A stretch of DNA of 64,000 bases from Scilla litardierei (Eukaryota; Streptophyta; Magnoliopsida; Asparagales; Asparagaceae): positions 110,988,301-111,052,300 of the forward strand of contig CM061135.1 in the NCBI GenBank assembly GCA_030789695.1, read 5' to 3'. The stretch's first letter is position 1, and each line of letters begins with the position of its first letter. Under the pieces are notes generated by a model. That model made no database searches and had not been told where the DNA came from. It was given only the letters and a program-made list of their open reading frames with translations. The position numbers were made by a program, and so were the translations under genes. This document shows positions 19,420 to 31,655 of the stretch, in pieces.

Positions 19420-21839
19420 CTCCATATATGTCCTTGCTAGCGCCTCAGTGGACTGCCCCACTCGGAACGGAATAACGTGCGTAGATTTGGTCAACCGATC
19501 CACGATTACCCAAATCGCGTCATTCTGCTTCGGACTCCGAGGTAGTCCAGTCACGAAATCCATAGTGATGTGCTGCCACTTCCACTCCGGAATCAGAAGC
19601 GGTTGTAGCAACCCGGCCGAACGCTGATGCTCCGCCTTCACTTGCTGGCAAACCAAGCACTTGGCTACACTCCGAGCCACGCTCCTCTTCATACCATGCC
19701 ACCAATAATTCAGACGAAGATCCTGGTACATCTTGGTGCCACCAGGATGCACATAATACGGCGAACTGTGTGCCTCCACCATCAGCTCCTCTCTGATATC
19801 CCCAGCTGGCACACACAACCTGGCTCCAAACCTCAGCGAGCCATCCTCATGAATCAAAAAGTCAGTCCGCAGACCGGCTTCCACCTGCTCCCGAATCTTC
19901 ACCAGCTTCAGATCCTCAGCCTGGCCAGCCTTAATCCGATCCACGATCGTCGACTGTACCTGCATGTACATCAACGAAGAAGCCTCTCCAGGAAGAACAA
20001 TCTCCACACTAGACTCGCAAAAATCCTGCTGCAATCTCCACTGCGAGGTCAAAATCATCACCGCTGGAAGCCTACTTAAAGCATCCGGAACCACGTTCAC
20101 CTTGCCAGGGTGAAACTGCAAATCAATATCATAATCCGCCATAAGCTCCAACCATCGACGCTGTCGCATGTTGAGCTCCTTCTGAGTGAAAATATACTTC
20201 AAGCTTTTGTGATCGGTGAAAATCTTCACTTTCTTACTCAGCAAGAAGTGCCTCCAAATCTTAAGAGCAAACACAACGGCAGCCAACTCCAAATCATGCG
20301 TCGGATAATTCTTCTCATGAACCTTAAGCTGACGAGACGCATACGCCACAACATGCCCATGCTGATGCAACACACAACCGAGACCCTTGCCAGAAGCATC
20401 GCAAAAGATCTCAAATCCACCGCTGCGATCAGGCACAACAAGAATAGGGGCAGTCGTCAACCTCTCCTTCAGAACACCAAAAGCACTCTCACAATCACCC
20501 GACCAAACGAAAGCAACATCCTTCCGTGTCAACCTGGTCATTGGCTCAGCAATACGAGAAAAGTCCTTAATGAATCGCCGATAGTAACCAGTAAGTCCAA
20601 GGAAACTCCGAATCTCAGACGCTGACGACGGAACCGGCCACTCCCCAATGGCCCGAATCTTCTCGGGATCCACTGAAATACCATCTCCAGTCACCACATG
20701 CCCGAGAAAAGCAACTCGATCCAGCCAAAACTCGCAATTCGAAAACTTAGCATACAAACGATGCTTCCTCAAAATCTCCAACACCGTCCTTAAGTGCGAG
20801 GCATGCTCTTCCTCCGACTTCGAATAGATCAGAATGTCGTCAATAAAGATAACGACAAACTTATCCAAAAAGTCGTAGAAAATCAGGTTCATCAGATTCA
20901 TGAAAACTGCGGGCGTGTTAGTTACGCCGAAGGGCATAACCACAAACTCATAGTGTCCATACTTCGTCCTGAACGCTGTCTTCGGAACATCTCCCTTCTT
21001 CACCTTCAACTGATGGTAACCACTCCTCAAATCCAATTTAGAAAACACACTCGAACCTCCAAGCTGATCAAAAATATCATCGATGCGAGGCAACGGGTAT
21101 TTATTCTTAATGGTCACCACATTCAACTCCCGATAGTCCACGTACATACGACGCGAACCATCCTTCTTCTTAACCAACAACACCGGTGCTCCCCACGGAG
21201 ACACACTAGGATTAATATAACCCTTCTGCAACAGCTCATCCAACTGCTTCCGCAACTCTTCCAACTCTGCAGGTGCCATACGATACGGCGCCTTCGAAAT
21301 CGGTTGCGCACCTAGAACAAGATCGATAGAAAATTCCAAAGCCCGATCAGGCGGCAAACCAGACATCTCCTCGGGGAAGACGTCGCCAAAATCACGCACC
21401 ACAGCTGGCCACTCCAGCTCCATCTGCATAGCCACAGCCTCCACCGGCCTGGCCCGAAATCTGACAGGACCAAGCGAACTGCTACCACGACTGAACTCAA
21501 ACACTGGGTGTCCGGGAATCTCGAACACCACCTTCTTCCTCCTGCAGTCAATCGTAGCATAGAAGCTCGCAAGCCAATCCATCCCAAGAACTGCATCATA
21601 GTTGATGATGTCGTGGACAATGAAATCCGCAAAAAGCTCATGTCCACAGACCACCAACGAGCAAGAATTGCAACCACGATGCACCGAGACCACACCATTC
21701 CCTGTAACGATATTCCAACTCTTGGGAAGAGGGGACGTCGACAAGGAATGCCTCTCCACGAAGCTCCGAGAAATAATGCACATCGATGCACCAGAGTCAA
21801 AGAGTACTCGTGTAGGAAATGTGCAAACCAAAACCACAC
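19420..21839 (-). CDS. pol: Tekay element B gag-pol exon 2: protease, RT, RNase H, integrase N-terminal part
   Basis: Order of domains: aspartic protease with LFDSGAS near the start; reverse transcriptase ([17 protein letters not shown], catalytic FIDDILIYS); RNase H ([29 protein letters not shown]); integrase zinc finger (HPGGTK...CLVCQQVK) and the first catalytic Asp (TMDFVTGLP). It is uninterrupted for over 800 codons. It joins gag across a 114-bp GT-AG interval and the integrase end across a 71-bp one. The three exons total 4,455 nt, an exact multiple of three, giving 1,484 codons plus stop. Confidence 0.9.
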
Positions 21840-21953
21840 CTAATCAAGCAATTAACAATCAAACCCTAATCTAGCAAACAACCATGTTCAAGCAAACAAC
21901 ACAATCTAACAATCAAAACCAGCTAGGAAAGTAACAGCTAGATTGAGGATTAC
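21840..21953 (-). other. Putative 114-bp intron between gag and protease (element B)
   Basis: The minus strand starts GTAATCC and ends TTGATTAG. It separates gag from protease in phase 1. The unspliced gag frame ends within it at 21913. Removing it places protease in frame with gag. The alternative is that gag and pol are separate frames joined by another recoding event; there is no obvious slippery site. Confidence 0.65.
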
Positions 21954-23085
21954 CTGCGATAACCTCATCCACAGCCTCGCTCTCCGCAGCGGTCATCAGA
22001 AAAGCCCGCCTCCTCGGCGGAACAGCCTGCTGAAAAGCCTGCCTCTGCGAAACAAGAGCTGCTCCACGACCAGCAGGAACAGACGCTCGCTGCTGCAACG
22101 GCTGAGCTGCAACAGGTGCCCTCCGCAGCGGACCCGCATGCCGACAATCCTTCGCGACATGGGAAGCATCACCACAAACCAGACACTGGCCCAAAAACTT
22201 CTGACACTGATCCTTGATATGGCCAGGCTTGCCGCAGAAATGGCAAGTCTTCAGAATAGGCCCTCCTGGCCTCTTAAACTGAGCAGACTGATTAGGCCTG
22301 AATCCAGGTCTAACCACAGCTCTCGCCTGTTCCACAGGCCTCTTCCCAGCACCAACAACAGACCCCCTCCTCTGGTTCACGAGCAGCTCCTGCCTCTTGG
22401 CAGCGACCAGAACCTTCTGATAAGACTCCCGGTCAGAAGAGGTCACAAAACTCTGGAGCTCCGAAGCAAGTCCCTGCAGGAACCTCTGAGCCTTCTCCTC
22501 AGCGTCCTGCACCATCTTCGGTGCGAACCGACTCAGCCTCATGAACTCTTGGTGATATATGTCCACCGACGAGTTCCCTTGCTTCAAATCGATAAAACGC
22601 TGCAGCATCTCCTCCCTGGCAGCTTTCGGGAAGAACTCACCCTCAAATCTGGCCTTGAAGGTAGCCCAAGCTATCGGCTCCACCAACATCTTCTCTTCCG
22701 CATCCCACCAATTCCGAGCATTATCCTTGAGTTGCCTCTTCGCCAAATCAACCCATCCAGCCGGGGTGATCTTGGCCATCTTCAGATTGTCCTCGATGTT
22801 CCGAATCCACTCATCGGCAGCCAGAGGACCCTCAGAACCATCAAAATATGCGGGACCCAGCTCCCGAAATTGCTTCGCTCCTGGCTCAGAGCGAGGAACA
22901 TCCGGAAGTGCCCGGGCAGCTCGAGCAAGTGGAGCATTCTGGACTTGCAGAAGCACGCCCTGCTGCACTTGCATCATCTGGAGCATCATCCGCATCATCT
23001 CACCGCTGGTGGGTTCCCGCTCAGGCTCCTCATCATGAGGGATCGCACCACTACCCCCACCACGGGTGAAACGTCTTCCTGCCAT
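21954..23085 (-). CDS. gag: Tekay element B gag (exon 1)
   Basis: Structural Gag. A Met-rich helix is at about residues 30-45. The retrotransposon Gag domain is at about 95-230 (WIRNIEDNLK, WATFKARFEGEFFP, EFMRLSRFAPKM). Two zinc knuckles near residues 280-320 (CHFCGKPGHIKDQC and CLVCGDASHVAKDC) bind RNA. The ATG is at 23085, 143 bp after the LTR. The frame is fully open to the putative splice donor at 21953. Confidence 0.92.
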
Positions 23086-23201
23086 CTAGTGACACAGAAA
23101 ACGAATCAGATTAGACTCATAGCTTATGACTCGGACGTCGAACTTAGTTTATTGGACATTCTAATATTATTATCGCTATTCCAAAAATCACAGTTACAGA
23201 A

Positions 23202-23220
23202 GGACCTGCATGGGCCACCA
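23202..23220 (-). other. Candidate primer-binding site of Tekay element
   Basis: The minus strand reads TGGTGGCCCATGCAGGTCC, starting 8 nt after the LTR. It begins with TGG as expected for a tRNA CCA end and is conserved in element D (34098-34116, one difference in the core). I could not assign the tRNA. It is not the initiator-Met site usual for this group. Confidence 0.5.
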
Positions 23221-23228
23221 ACAAAACC

Positions 23229-25643
23229 TGTCACGACCCGCTTCCCTAAAATGGAGGCGAGATGTGAAAAGGTCCGCACGGGAGTGGAGCTGTGAAGCCC
23301 CAAACCCGATAAGCGTCAATAATACATAAGCAGGTCCCTGCAACCACAACGGAATAACAATAATAACACAAGGAGAGACTGAAATAAAATCTCACATCTC
23401 ATACATTGTCCAACAAGGAAATAAGTCCAACATCCAGAAAAGCCACCAGGCTAAAAGAGAAGAGTCTAAAGGCCCAGAACAAGGCCAACAAAAGCAACAA
23501 CAACAACAAGGTATAGGTGCTACGCACCGATAACAAAACAACTGTCTAACAAAAGTAAAACACACGAAGACACTAGGACTGGTCCCCAGTGTCCACGTAC
23601 TCCCCATCAACCACAAGCTCGGGCTCGGCGTCAGCAAACACCTCGTCCTCAACAAGGTACTCAGGCTCAGGATCTAACATGTGTCACCCAAAAGAGTAAA
23701 GGGGCACATGTCAGCAAGTCTAAAAGACTTGGGCAAGGAAACTGAAAGTTAGGCAACTAGCAACCTAGCAGTTTAGTATGCATGACATGGCAGTTATAAC
23801 ATGAGTGCACAATTAAAACATGGCAAGACAATTTGTACAAGAGAACAATCATCGGGACAAGACAAGAGTAGCCAAGCTACTAACATTCTCAATCAATTCA
23901 CATTGTTGTAGGTGTTTACGCCCTTCAGCTGAATGGTACATCATTCACACCGATCGGCACTAAACACTACCCCACCCCAGAGTTTACGTCTTACAACTGC
24001 AGTTGCGGATCAGGCAGACTCCCAGTTGAATGACCGCTTAACCCTTACCCCATCCCACACGTAAACAAGCCAGGGTCCCTGCACATGAGCCCAGCAAGTG
24101 AGCCAGGGTTGCCCCGCACGGGAGCTTGTTTCTTAGTTCACAATTCAATATATCGAGCGTTGGGGTTAGCAACTCATTATGCTCGCTTCTGGTCACGAGC
24201 CAGGAACACAAGTAGTGCAGCGATGCTACGCAATCACGGGATCACCAAAAGAATGCAATGACATGACATTTAATTTGCGTACCGTTAATGGAAGGTAAAC
24301 ATGACATGGTAATTGTGCAACATGCTAAATGTCGGAACTAGCTTCGTTGTCAAGCTAGTTCCCCAATTTGCGCCTAGGCGAGTATCATTTCGTCGCCTAG
24401 CCTCTTTTACGCCTACAACAAGCAAATGGCCTAAAACATGGCCTAAACCCTAAGTGGCAAGTTTCACTTGCCTAGCACCGGGGATGACGACCACTTCGTC
24501 TCACGGATGCTAATCTACGGGGAAAATCGCTGTTATGGGGAAACAAACAACAAACAACATGAAATTTTATTAGGGTTTCATAAAAATATAAATAGGTTAT
24601 GAAAACAACGGTAGATCGATTTCTTACCGAGAGGAGGCGGAAGAAACACTCCGGGGAACCCTAGGACCAGATCTGGAAGCAAATGGAGAAGTTTGGGGAA
24701 ACTAGGGTTTTGGGGGATTTGGGGATTTTGATGGATTTGGTGAGATTTTGGGGAAGATGAGAGGTAGATAGAGTGGATGGATGGTTTGGATGATGGATTT
24801 AGGGCTTGGAATGAAGGATTGAAGCTTGGAGGAAGATGGGGGCTCAATGGGGAAGATTTTAGGGTTTTGGGTCGTGTTGAGGAAGAAGAAAACGTTTGGG
24901 TTGGGTTTAAATAGGCTGGGCTGGCGGCTGCCCAGAAATTAGGGTTTCAACACAGATTAGTCGGTCAAAGAGCAACCACTGACCGATTAGTTTGGCAACT
25001 AGTCGGTCGGTCGACCAACGCAGACCGACTAAGTGCAAACAGTAACTTCTGAATGAAAATAGGATTTTAGAGTTAGTCGGTCCATGAACAAATACTGACC
25101 GACTAGTTTAGCATCTAGTCGATCGATGAACGTTCTTAGACCGACTAAGAGTAAACAGTAACTAGTGTCAAAATTAGATGATGTGTTAGTCGGTTAAAGA
25201 AGCATTGCCGACCGACTAGTTTGCAACCTAGTCGGTCAACCAACGTTCTTAGACCGACTAACGATAAACAGTAACTCCTGAGAAATTTAGAAAGCCAACT
25301 AGTCGGTCCAAGAAGGATTGCCGACCGACTGGATCGTCATCTAGTCGGTCGGTGCCCCTTCTTATACCGGCTAATGAGCACAAAAAGTTCCGATACGGAG
25401 CGCGGAGCTCCGGGATCGATTCCTAAGACTCCTAGGCTTGATCTAATAGTAAGATACGACCGTTATGAAGTCCGTCACGGATGACATACTTCGAAATCGA
25501 CAATCCTAAGGAAGAAACGAGAAAATACGACGAATCGATCGAAAATGAAAGCTACGGAGACGAAAACCACACAAGAGGAGAAAATCCACCAAAACATATA
25601 TTATATTATATTAAATCCAGATACATGAAAAGCAGTCGTTACA
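23229..25643 (-). repeat. Outer right (5') LTR of Tekay composite
   Basis: A 2,415-bp LTR (TGTCACGACC...GTCGTTACA), nearly identical to the left outer LTR but with one copy of the 82-bp unit. It is followed by target duplication GCGGT (25644-25648). Confidence 0.92.
24957..25371. repeat. GTCGGTC/GACCGAC array, right Tekay LTR
   Basis: Same sixteen half-site structure as 12719-13136. Confidence 0.88.
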
Positions 25644-25981
25644 GCGGTGGTATGGCATATTTGGAGGGAGAGGAATAAAAGAATTTTTGAGAACATCAAG
25701 AAACCAAAGACTACTCTTTTTGAAGAAATTGCTGCAGATATCAGATCCATCCTTTGGGATCTTGAGCCTACATCTCTTGAGGCTAAACAAGCTATGGATA
25801 GATGGGAATTTCGAGATACAGGATAGTTTTTGCTTTGTTATTTGTACACTTTGGTAGTGATTGGGACTGGCCAGTAAAGGGTGACGGCGCTTGTGCCCTC
25901 TCCCCTTTCTGTCTCAGCACCTTTCTAACTACCCTCCTTTTGTACATTTTGTTTTTATAATAAAGATTACCACTAACTTTC
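25644..25981 (+). pseudogene. LINE-1 ORF2 end and 3' UTR
   Basis: The first five bases are the target duplication. From 25649 the frame from 10908 continues (VWHIW...), ending at TAG 25824-25826. The 3' UTR contains a GGGTGACGGCGCTTGTGCCC motif near 25880 that is also in the LINE-2 3' UTR, then AATAAAG near 25960 and an (AT)n tail. Confidence 0.85.
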
Positions 25982-25982
25982 C

Positions 25983-26041
<59 letters not shown>
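25982..26041. repeat. (AT)n tract at LINE-1/LINE-2 junction
   Basis: About 58 bp of AT dinucleotides, forming the 3' tail of LINE-1 and abutting the 3' end of oppositely oriented LINE-2. The preceding TTTCCATATATA resembles 31651-31663 on the other side of LINE-2 and may be its target-site duplication. Confidence 0.7.
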
Positions 26042-26045
<4 letters not shown>

Positions 26046-26200
26046 GGTAAGTGTTAAACTTTATTAAAAACTGCACAAATGTACAAGCTAGTCCTATCCA
26101 GAGAGCAAACAGAAGGAGGGGGGAGAGGGCACAAGCGCCGTCACCCTCTACCATCTATCTACTCTAAAGAATAGGGGATAACAAATTACAATAACATTCT
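26042..26200 (-). other. LINE-2 3' UTR
   Basis: It contains the motif GGGTGACGGCGCTTGTGCCC (minus strand, about 26125-26150), shared with LINE-1, and AATAAAG near the end. Likely the part recognised by the LINE RT. Confidence 0.6.
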
Positions 26201-29200
26201 TTAACCAGAATCTATAAAACCCCAATTTGAGTAGGGGGTGACAGCATCAGGGTGGTCCCTATCAATATCTCGAAGCGAAACACGGATGTCTGATGCTATA
26301 TTTTCAAATAATACGGTTCTCCCATCTGCCTTTCCATCAAAGATCCTCTTGTTGCGCTGCTTCCAGATGTGCCATACCATGGTGGATAAAGCCGATTTAG
26401 CAAGGATTCCTACACAGTCCGTATTATTATAGCGGCTAAGAATAAGATCACCAACTCTTGCAAGAGATGTTGGGACTAATCCAGTATACCCAAGTTTTAG
26501 GAGACCCCGGGTGAGGATATACCTGGAGTACTCACATTCAAAGAATAAATGGGAAGCACTCTCTGGAGAAGTAGAATCACATAAGACGCAAGTGGAATTC
26601 GGAATGTCCATCCATTTAGAAAGATTGTCCATAGTCGACAACTTACTGTGAAAAGCCCTGAGAATGGCAAGACTCATTTTAGGGGCAATGTACCGGTGCC
26701 AGATCAACTTGAAATAGGGGAACGGTGGTGAAATATTTCTCGCACCCTCCCAGGCTGCACGCAGGGTGAACTGGGACCCGGTGTTCCAATGCCAAGCATC
26801 TGTACCGTGAGTGAGGGTAATAGGTTGAAGAAGCCGATGCAAGGTGGTAAGCTCTGGCGCATTGATCCAGCCGTTAGCCCAATAGTCACTCACTAGGTAC
26901 CCCTCAGTTCCCGCAGGTGGGGTTTGCAGGTGATGGAGCGTGTCACTAGGATGCCAATTGTCATACCAGAATGAAGTTGAGGTTCCATCTTTGACGACTC
27001 GTTTGATAAGCCTCTGAGAAGTGTCCCGATGTTTCAGAAGGAATTTCCAAGTGCCCGAATGTGTTGGAGATGATTTTGCGGTATAGAATCCAGAAGAAGA
27101 TTCCCCATATCGGCTTCTCATAAACCGAGCCCATAACCCATTTGTAGCAAGGAACCTCCATGTCAGACGCACACTGGAGGCCACATTAAGATCGTGAAGC
27201 ATCCTTAAACCCACACCACCTTCTTTCTTAGGCCGACATAGGTCTTTCCAGGACCATGTGTAAACAGTTCCCCAAATGAATTTGCGACATGCCCTCGTGA
27301 TGGTGCTGATTACTGAGTGCGGGAGGCCATAAGCTTGCATCCAGAAGGCAACAATCCCAAATATCACTGTACGAACCAGCTCAATCCTACCAGAGATGGA
27401 TACAAGGGAAGAGGACCAACCAAGCAGTCTCTTTTTGCATTTATCAATAAGTCGAGCATACATCGGGGCCTTGGGATACTTGCAAGCAAGTGGGAGACCA
27501 AGATAAGTTGAGAGGGAGGAGACCACTTTGATACCAAGGTAATCCGCTAAAACCCTGGGATTCTGGGTGCCTTTGCTGAATATGGCAGAGCTCTTATCCC
27601 AATTGACATGAAGCCCCGAATACTGGTTGAAAGAGAGGAGTAGATCCTTGATAGCCTTAAAGGATACAGAGTTAGCTCTGCAGAACAATAAAAGATCATC
27701 AACAAAAAGGAGGTGTGAAATAGAGCCAACTCTTTTCATGGGGTGAATAGCATTGGAAGCTTCAGCTCTAGCCATGAGGAGAGAGAACCCTTCCATAACA
27801 ATAACAAAAAGGTAAGGGGAGATGGGGTCTCCCTGGCGGAGCCCTCTATTAGACATAAAGTACCCTTCAGGGGACCCATTAATTAAGACAGAGAAAGATG
27901 GAGAGGTAATGCACTCAGCTATCCAGTGAATAAATCTGCACCCAAAACCCATCTGACGTAACATATAGAGGATGAAATCTCTGTTCACGCTATCAAAAGC
28001 TTTGCGGATATCAAGCTTAATGCAAGCTCTGGAACCCATCGGGTTACTGAAATCTCTGATCTGCTCATGTGCAATAAGGGTGCAATCCGCCAGTAATCGG
28101 TCTTTTAAAAATGCAGCCTGGTTAGGGGAAATCAACTCACTAATGGCCATCTTCAACCTGTTGCAAAGGACTTTACTGATGATTTTGTAGATAACATTGC
28201 AACAAGCTATAGGCATGTAATCTGCCAGGCTTGTTGCAGTTGAACTCTTTGGAACAAGGGTCAAGAAAGTGTGGTTTATCTGGCGAAGCAATCTTCCCGA
28301 TGTGAAGAAACTGGAAATAGCAGCAGTGACATCATTCCCAATAGTACCCCATTCATGTTGGAAAAACCTGGCATTAAACCCATATGGGCCCGGGGCTTTT
28401 TCCTTCCCTATTTGGAATAAAGCAGATTTAATTTCAGAGGATGAAACATCACGGTCCATCCACAAAGCAGCTTCTAAAGTAAGTTTGCGCTTTGGACAAA
28501 GAACTGGGAAATCAGTCACATAATCATTCTGCTTATAGAGATTCTTGAAAAATAGAGGGGCCTCTACCCTGAGGGAGTCAGAGCTAGGATCTTTATCACC
28601 ATTAGCATGAATAAAATGAGTAAGATTATTATGACAGTGACGTGCCTTCATTGCTGTATAGAAAAAACTTGAATTCCTGTCTCCCAGTGTTAGCCAGTTC
28701 TGACGACTTTTTTGTCTAAGGTCCGATTCTTCCACATCAAGAGCGTTGGCAAAATTGTGTAAAGCCATTCTCTCTTCAGTTTGTAGTGCATCATCCGTAG
28801 TAATGCGGGGGTTATTCTGCAATATGTCAAGAGTTCTCCGGTAAGAATTTACAGCTAGCTTGTCTCTGTAGGTTGCAGACCAAGTTTTTAGTACAAACTT
28901 CAGATGCTTTAGCTTTTCTACTAATCTCTTCATGGCAGACCCTTCACAATTAAATTCCCAAGATTTTTGAACCAAGACTTTGTAACCTGGATACAATTCC
29001 CAGGAGTTGTAAAATCTAAATGGCTTGGGAAGGGCTGAAATCTTGGAATGAAGATAGACTTCCATCGTAGAGTGGTCGCTTGTTCCAGCCCCCTTGTATT
29101 CATAGTATGAATTTGGCAACAAGCGGATCCATTCGGCATTGCACAGTGAGCGGTCTAAACGTACAGAAATACGTGAAGCTCCGATCCGGTGATTGCTCCA

Positions 29201-29751
29201 ACTTAGACTGTTACCAACACTCTTAAGTTCAATAAGATTGCAGGAGCCAATAACAGAATTGAACGCGTCCGTGGCTTTAGGGTCAATCAATCTCCCCCAA
29301 TCTTCTCCTTGGAACTACGAACACAGTTGAAATCCCCCCCAATAATCCAAGGCTTGGAAGAGAATAAATTTGAATCAGCATATAATGCCTCCCAAAGCGG
29401 CTGACGTGCGGAAGATGTGTTAAAACCGTAAACAGCAGTTACAGCCATAACAAAACCCCCCGCATTTGCTAGGCTACCAGAGAGATGCTGAGCCGAGGAA
29501 CTAACAAGGGAACAGTTCCATGATAGTTTATTAAAAAAGAGCAAAATCCTTCCTCCTTTGCTGTGAACCATGTTATCAATGAAGTCCCAATCTTTCCCAA
29601 AGCAAGTGAGAATCCTGGCCATCTTACAGGCTTCAATTTTTGTTTCAAGCAAACACACAATAGATGGGTTGAACTTTCGAATTCTAAGCTTTAGCTCGGC
29701 CCGTCTCACAGAATTATTGATCCCCCTAGTATTCCAGAAGTATACGCTCAT
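26201..29751 (-). pseudogene. LINE-2 ORF2: AP-like endonuclease and reverse transcriptase, one frameshift
   Basis: The N-terminal endonuclease (29751 to about 28900) shows WNTRGI, CLLETKI, IIGGDFNC and the closing SDHS motif. The reverse transcriptase (about 28450-27500) shows KAPGPYGFN, IKLDIRKAFDSV, GLRQGDPISPYLF and FVDDLLLF (usual form FADD). A C-terminal zf-RVT-like region has CVLCDS...HLFFECEYS. No RNase H is seen. The frame shifts by one base near 29296-29305 in a run of five Gs; a run of six would restore it. The ATG overlaps the ORF1 stop (TAATG). Length is about 1,180 residues, near normal for plant L1. Confidence 0.9.
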
Positions 29752-31631
29752 TAAGATGATTGGTGGTTATTCAGTCCTCCCGCAAGCCGAGAACTGCGCC
29801 TGGATGAAGAAGGGGAAGGTTTAGGATTTACCTTTCGCTGCGATCTCATGCTCTTAAGATGTACTTGTTCTGCATCCCATTCCACATTTGGGCAAGTCCA
29901 TTCATCAGGAGCTTCAAAATCCTCGGATTGATGACCAAAGCTTTGCATCGTCGTTCCACCATGAGAGTCATTAGTATCCTCTGGGCTGATGCCATCTCCA
30001 GTTTACGGGACCCCCTCTTTATCAGCATAGCTAGTGGCATTAGTCACCGTGGAGGCTCTACTGCATTCACCCATTTCCTGCATAGCCGAAACTGTGCCCA
30101 GGCTAAGACCAACGTTAGTCACCAGATGCTCACTCCCAGATGAGTCCGTGTTTGGGCGTTAACCAACACACACATTGGCTTCAGGATCCCGTGTGCTTAA
30201 AGTATTACCAATAATAGTGTCAAGCCCCACCAAATGAGACGGCCCTGTAGTAGGAACATCAACCCTTGTAGATACATTACTTGATACCCCAACTTCCTGT
30301 GGCAAAGTTTGAATAGTGTTGCTAAGAACAGGCCCCAACACAAATTCGGTCTCACAGATTGTTTCACCAATTATTTCTCCATCTTCTACAAGTTCAGGTT
30401 CATCTCCTAGCTTACCATTACCAACTAGATCCGCACCCCCCTGAGTAGTTCCATCCCCATCAACCAGTGCCACCGTGTGTTAGATTGAAGGGAGTTCAGA
30501 GTCTGCCTTCTTAATGGAGCATTGAACCGTAGTGTGCCTAAAGCAGGAGCAAGAGCTGTATAGTGGTGGTTCACCCTCATATTTAATGTTGACCGTAAGC
30601 GATGAGCCGTCGTCAACTTCAACCAAAACAGAACGTGCAAGTGGGTTGTCCGCCTGCACCTCAACCAAGCATCTTGCATACATGATTCGATCTAGATTTG
30701 CTGTAGCTCGATTTAGGCAAATTGGAGTGCCCACTCCGCTAGAGACAATATTAAGGATATCCAATGACCACATATGTAAAGGGACATTATGTATTTGAAT
30801 CCATACCGGTACCGCCGTCAGGAAGTCAAGATCATGCCTAACCGTTGGACTCCACCGCTGTAGGACAACAAGCCTTCCATCAAACAACCAAGGTCCTCCA
30901 TACAGGATAGACTCACAGTCCTCACCCTTTTCAAACCGAAAGTAAAAAAATCCGTTCTCTTTGCTAAAAATTTGTAATCCTCCCTTGAGTTTCCAGAGAC
31001 GTTCGGTCCAAGACTTAATCTATCCATAATAAGGGATATCCCCCAGTACGTATCCAACGAGGGAGTTCTTCCATCTTGCAGCTCCTGCTTCCAAAAGGGA
31101 AAGAGAGACCTGGACCTTGGCCATTCGCTCATCGTTAAATGACGGTGGAACATGGGACATAACAAGAGGATCTGTGAACTTACGTCTGGAAGTGCAGATG
31201 TCAACCCACGATAGCTTTCCTCCTGATTGGTTGATGCGAATTGGGATGTCAGGTCGAACGGGCATTCTATCATACACCTGGTGAGCAATGGTGTCAGGGC
31301 GAGCTCCCTTACTATGAGACTGGCCCCTACGTAATCCATTGTGTGAATCACCCTGCAACCCCAACCTAGAGACTGGGCCCGATCTAGAAGGACGAAAACT
31401 GGGTCCTCCTTTCCGTAAGCCTGGTAGTGGTTTATTGGAGCTCTGATTCATGGTCGCTCTCCTCTTCGCATAGGTCACCGTCTTCCAACCCTCACCCACA
31501 CTCGCGACATTACTTTCTTTGTCCTTGGCACCTTTCGCAGTAGAAGACCTTGAAGATACAAGAATTTTTACGCCGCCGGGGAGGTCGCCAGATTCGCCCT
31601 CAGGACCTGCTCCGTGAACTTCGGATTCCAT
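29751..31631 (-). pseudogene. LINE-2 ORF1 (DUF4283-like and CCHC), several stops
   Basis: An RNA-binding ORF1 of plant L1 type. A basic N-terminal part is followed by a DUF4283-like region (about 31100-30650; DGRLVVLQRWSP, PVWIQIHNVPLHMW), then a zinc-knuckle-like segment (CSCFRHTTVQC) and an acidic/Ser-rich tail. The same frame runs from ATG 31631 to the stop at 29751-29753 but has in-frame stops at 31020-31022, 30480-30482 and 30159-30161, and probably one more near 30002. Earlier ancestors would have had about 626 codons. Not functional. Confidence 0.8.
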
Positions 31632-31652
31632 TGCATAAATCCGTATATATTT

Positions 31653-31655
31653 TCC

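Larger units (their letters stand above)
10909..25643 (-). mobile_element. Tekay/Del-type chromovirus composite with three LTRs
   Basis: Plus-strand order is LTR (10909-13405), pol 3' half (13452-16003), LTR (16004-18399), complete gag-pol (18446-23085), LTR (23229-25643). One 5-bp duplication flanks the whole. The two outer LTRs are nearly identical apart from an 82-bp duplication; the middle LTR is more divergent. The simplest reading is that element B inserted into pol of element A, then the 5' LTRs of B and A recombined, deleting A's gag and pol 5' half. The chromodomain at the integrase C-terminus places it in the Tekay/Del group. Confidence 0.85.
26042..31652 (-). mobile_element. LINE-2, near-complete L1-type element
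   Basis: It contains ORF1, ORF2 (endonuclease plus RT) and 3' UTR, oriented tail to tail with LINE-1. It is bounded on both sides by (AT)n tracts starting TTCCATATATA, consistent with insertion into the LINE-1 tail. Decay is light: several in-frame stops in ORF1 and one frameshift in ORF2. Confidence 0.85.

Noticed and set aside
21943..23295. 450-aa plus-strand ORF
   Set aside because: It is the antisense shadow of gag and the adjoining leader; the translation has no recognisable domain.
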